37,093 bases of DNA from Methylobacter sp. (GTDB taxonomy: Bacteria > Pseudomonadota > Gammaproteobacteria > Methylococcales > Methylomonadaceae). Below, in pieces: positions 36,561 to 37,093 of this stretch. The notes below the pieces were generated by a model. That model searched no databases. It was not told the origin of the DNA and was given only the letters and a program-made list of their open reading frames with translations. Position numbers and translations under genes: made by a program. Location of the stretch: the NCBI GenBank assembly GCA_030653985.1, contig JAURYJ010000009.1, positions 1-37,093 on the forward strand, given 5' to 3'. Numbering within the stretch: position 1 is the stretch's first letter; each line of letters opens with the position of its first letter.

Positions 36561-37093
36561 ATGATTGCAGCCACCAAAATACGCATATATCCAAACACAC
36601 AGCAAGTTGAAAAACTGGCTAAGGCGTTCGGTTGTGCGCGGTGGTTGTGGAACAATAGCCTCAACGAATGTCAGAAAACTTACCAGGAGACAGGTAAAGG
36701 CTTGGGGCATTTTGCCTTGAACAATTGAGTGCGTGAACTCAAACATTGCGTTGACTGGCTCGGTGAAACCCATAGCTAAGTCTTGCATGATGTTTGTTTG
36801 AACTTGTCCCGTGCTTTTGTGAACTTCTATGAGCGTCGGGCAGCCTATCCCACTTTCAAAAGCAAGCACTGAAAGCAAACTATTCAATACCCGCAAGGGG
36901 TGAAGATTGACGAAGGCCTTAAGCTTTTCTTGCCTAAAATCGGTCACGTCAAAGCCGTTGTGCATCGTGAAATAAAGGTACCGATCAAAACTGTCACCCT
37001 CAGTAAAACGCCAACGGGCAAATACTTCGCGTCTCTCCTGACTGAAAACGGGCTGGACGCACCTATCATTTCCTTTGACGGCAAGATTCTGGG
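36561..37093 (+). pseudogene. TnpB remnant with three in-frame stops, running off the window
   Basis: One frame reads as a TnpB N-terminal half: MIAATKIRIYPNTQQVEKLA, FGCARWLWNNSLNECQKTY, LSRAFVNFYERRAAYPTFKS, KTVTLSKTPTGKYFASLLTE. It is interrupted by TGA (36726-36728), TAA (36777-36779) and TGA (36870-36872), with no frameshift. Two of these fit single-base changes of the residues expected there (CAA to TAA, GGA to TGA). The window ends just before the RuvC-I region. It is different in sequence from the TnpB remnant at 30080, so it belongs to another element. Confidence 0.8.

Noticed and set aside
36726..36872. Stop-codon recoding in the tnpB at the right end
   Set aside because: Three stops of two types (TGA, TAA, TGA) in 150 bases, beside another stop in the tnpA remnant, fit ordinary decay; housekeeping genes in the window use TGA and TAA as normal stops.

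Overview
The window reads as a chromosomal segment of a gammaproteobacterium, most likely a methanotroph or close relative of the order Methylococcales. This is an inference. It rests on the style of the housekeeping genes (hemL, rmuC, purEK, yicC-rph-rdgB, gmk), a gnd-zwf-pgl block as used in the oxidative/dissimilatory RuMP branch, a five-gene DabA (DUF2309) locus, and many short palindromic repeats between genes. No methane oxidation gene and no rRNA or tRNA gene is visible, so the taxonomic call stays tentative.

Layout. Positions 466-3800 hold a tight plus-strand series: hemL, a HepT/MntA-type HEPN/nucleotidyltransferase pair, and rmuC. Positions 3919-5510 hold purE-purK with overlapping stop and start codons. 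Positions 5511-9361 look like an inserted module: palindromic repeats, then three overlapping genes forming an ABC-three-component (ABC-3C) conflict system (PD-(D/E)xK nuclease effector, small middle component, DUF2326 ATPase), ending in the 3' remnant of an IS481-like transposase. Positions 9364-18799 (minus strand) are one operon, transcribed as NuoM-like, dabA, dabB/NuoL-like, NuoM-like, NuoM-like. It resembles a dissolved-inorganic-carbon uptake complex with four proton-channel-type subunits instead of the usual one. A good sigma70-like promoter lies upstream, and a REP-type hairpin sits in frame inside dabA.

Positions 18800-21580 hold repeats, a truncated sensor-protein fragment and a secreted VCBS/cadherin-like protein. 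Positions 21580-25989 hold yicC (minus), then a Ser/Thr kinase, rph, rdgB and an APH-fold sugar-kinase-like gene (plus). A long hairpin lies immediately before rph. Positions 26078-29319 hold a FecA-like TonB receptor (minus) with a Fur-box-like site upstream, divergent from a broken di-haem peroxidase and a second cytochrome fragment. Positions 29389-30720 hold an IS607-type element with an intact-looking serine recombinase, a TnpB gene gutted by deletions, and a reRNA-like 3' tail.

Positions 30976-34775 carry gnd, zwf and pgl (oxidative pentose phosphate pathway), followed by gmk. The right end holds a small cupin gene and a second, decayed IS607/TnpB element that runs off the window.

How the genes work together: gnd, zwf and pgl give NADPH and ribulose 5-phosphate. 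The Dab locus should accumulate bicarbonate using the proton gradient; PurK in this window is one bicarbonate consumer. HepT/MntA and ABC-3C look like stress or anti-mobile-element modules placed among housekeeping genes. The most unusual items are the multi-antiporter Dab operon, the ABC-3C island, the in-frame REP hairpin in dabA, and the deletion-derived TnpB with a preserved reRNA-like tail.
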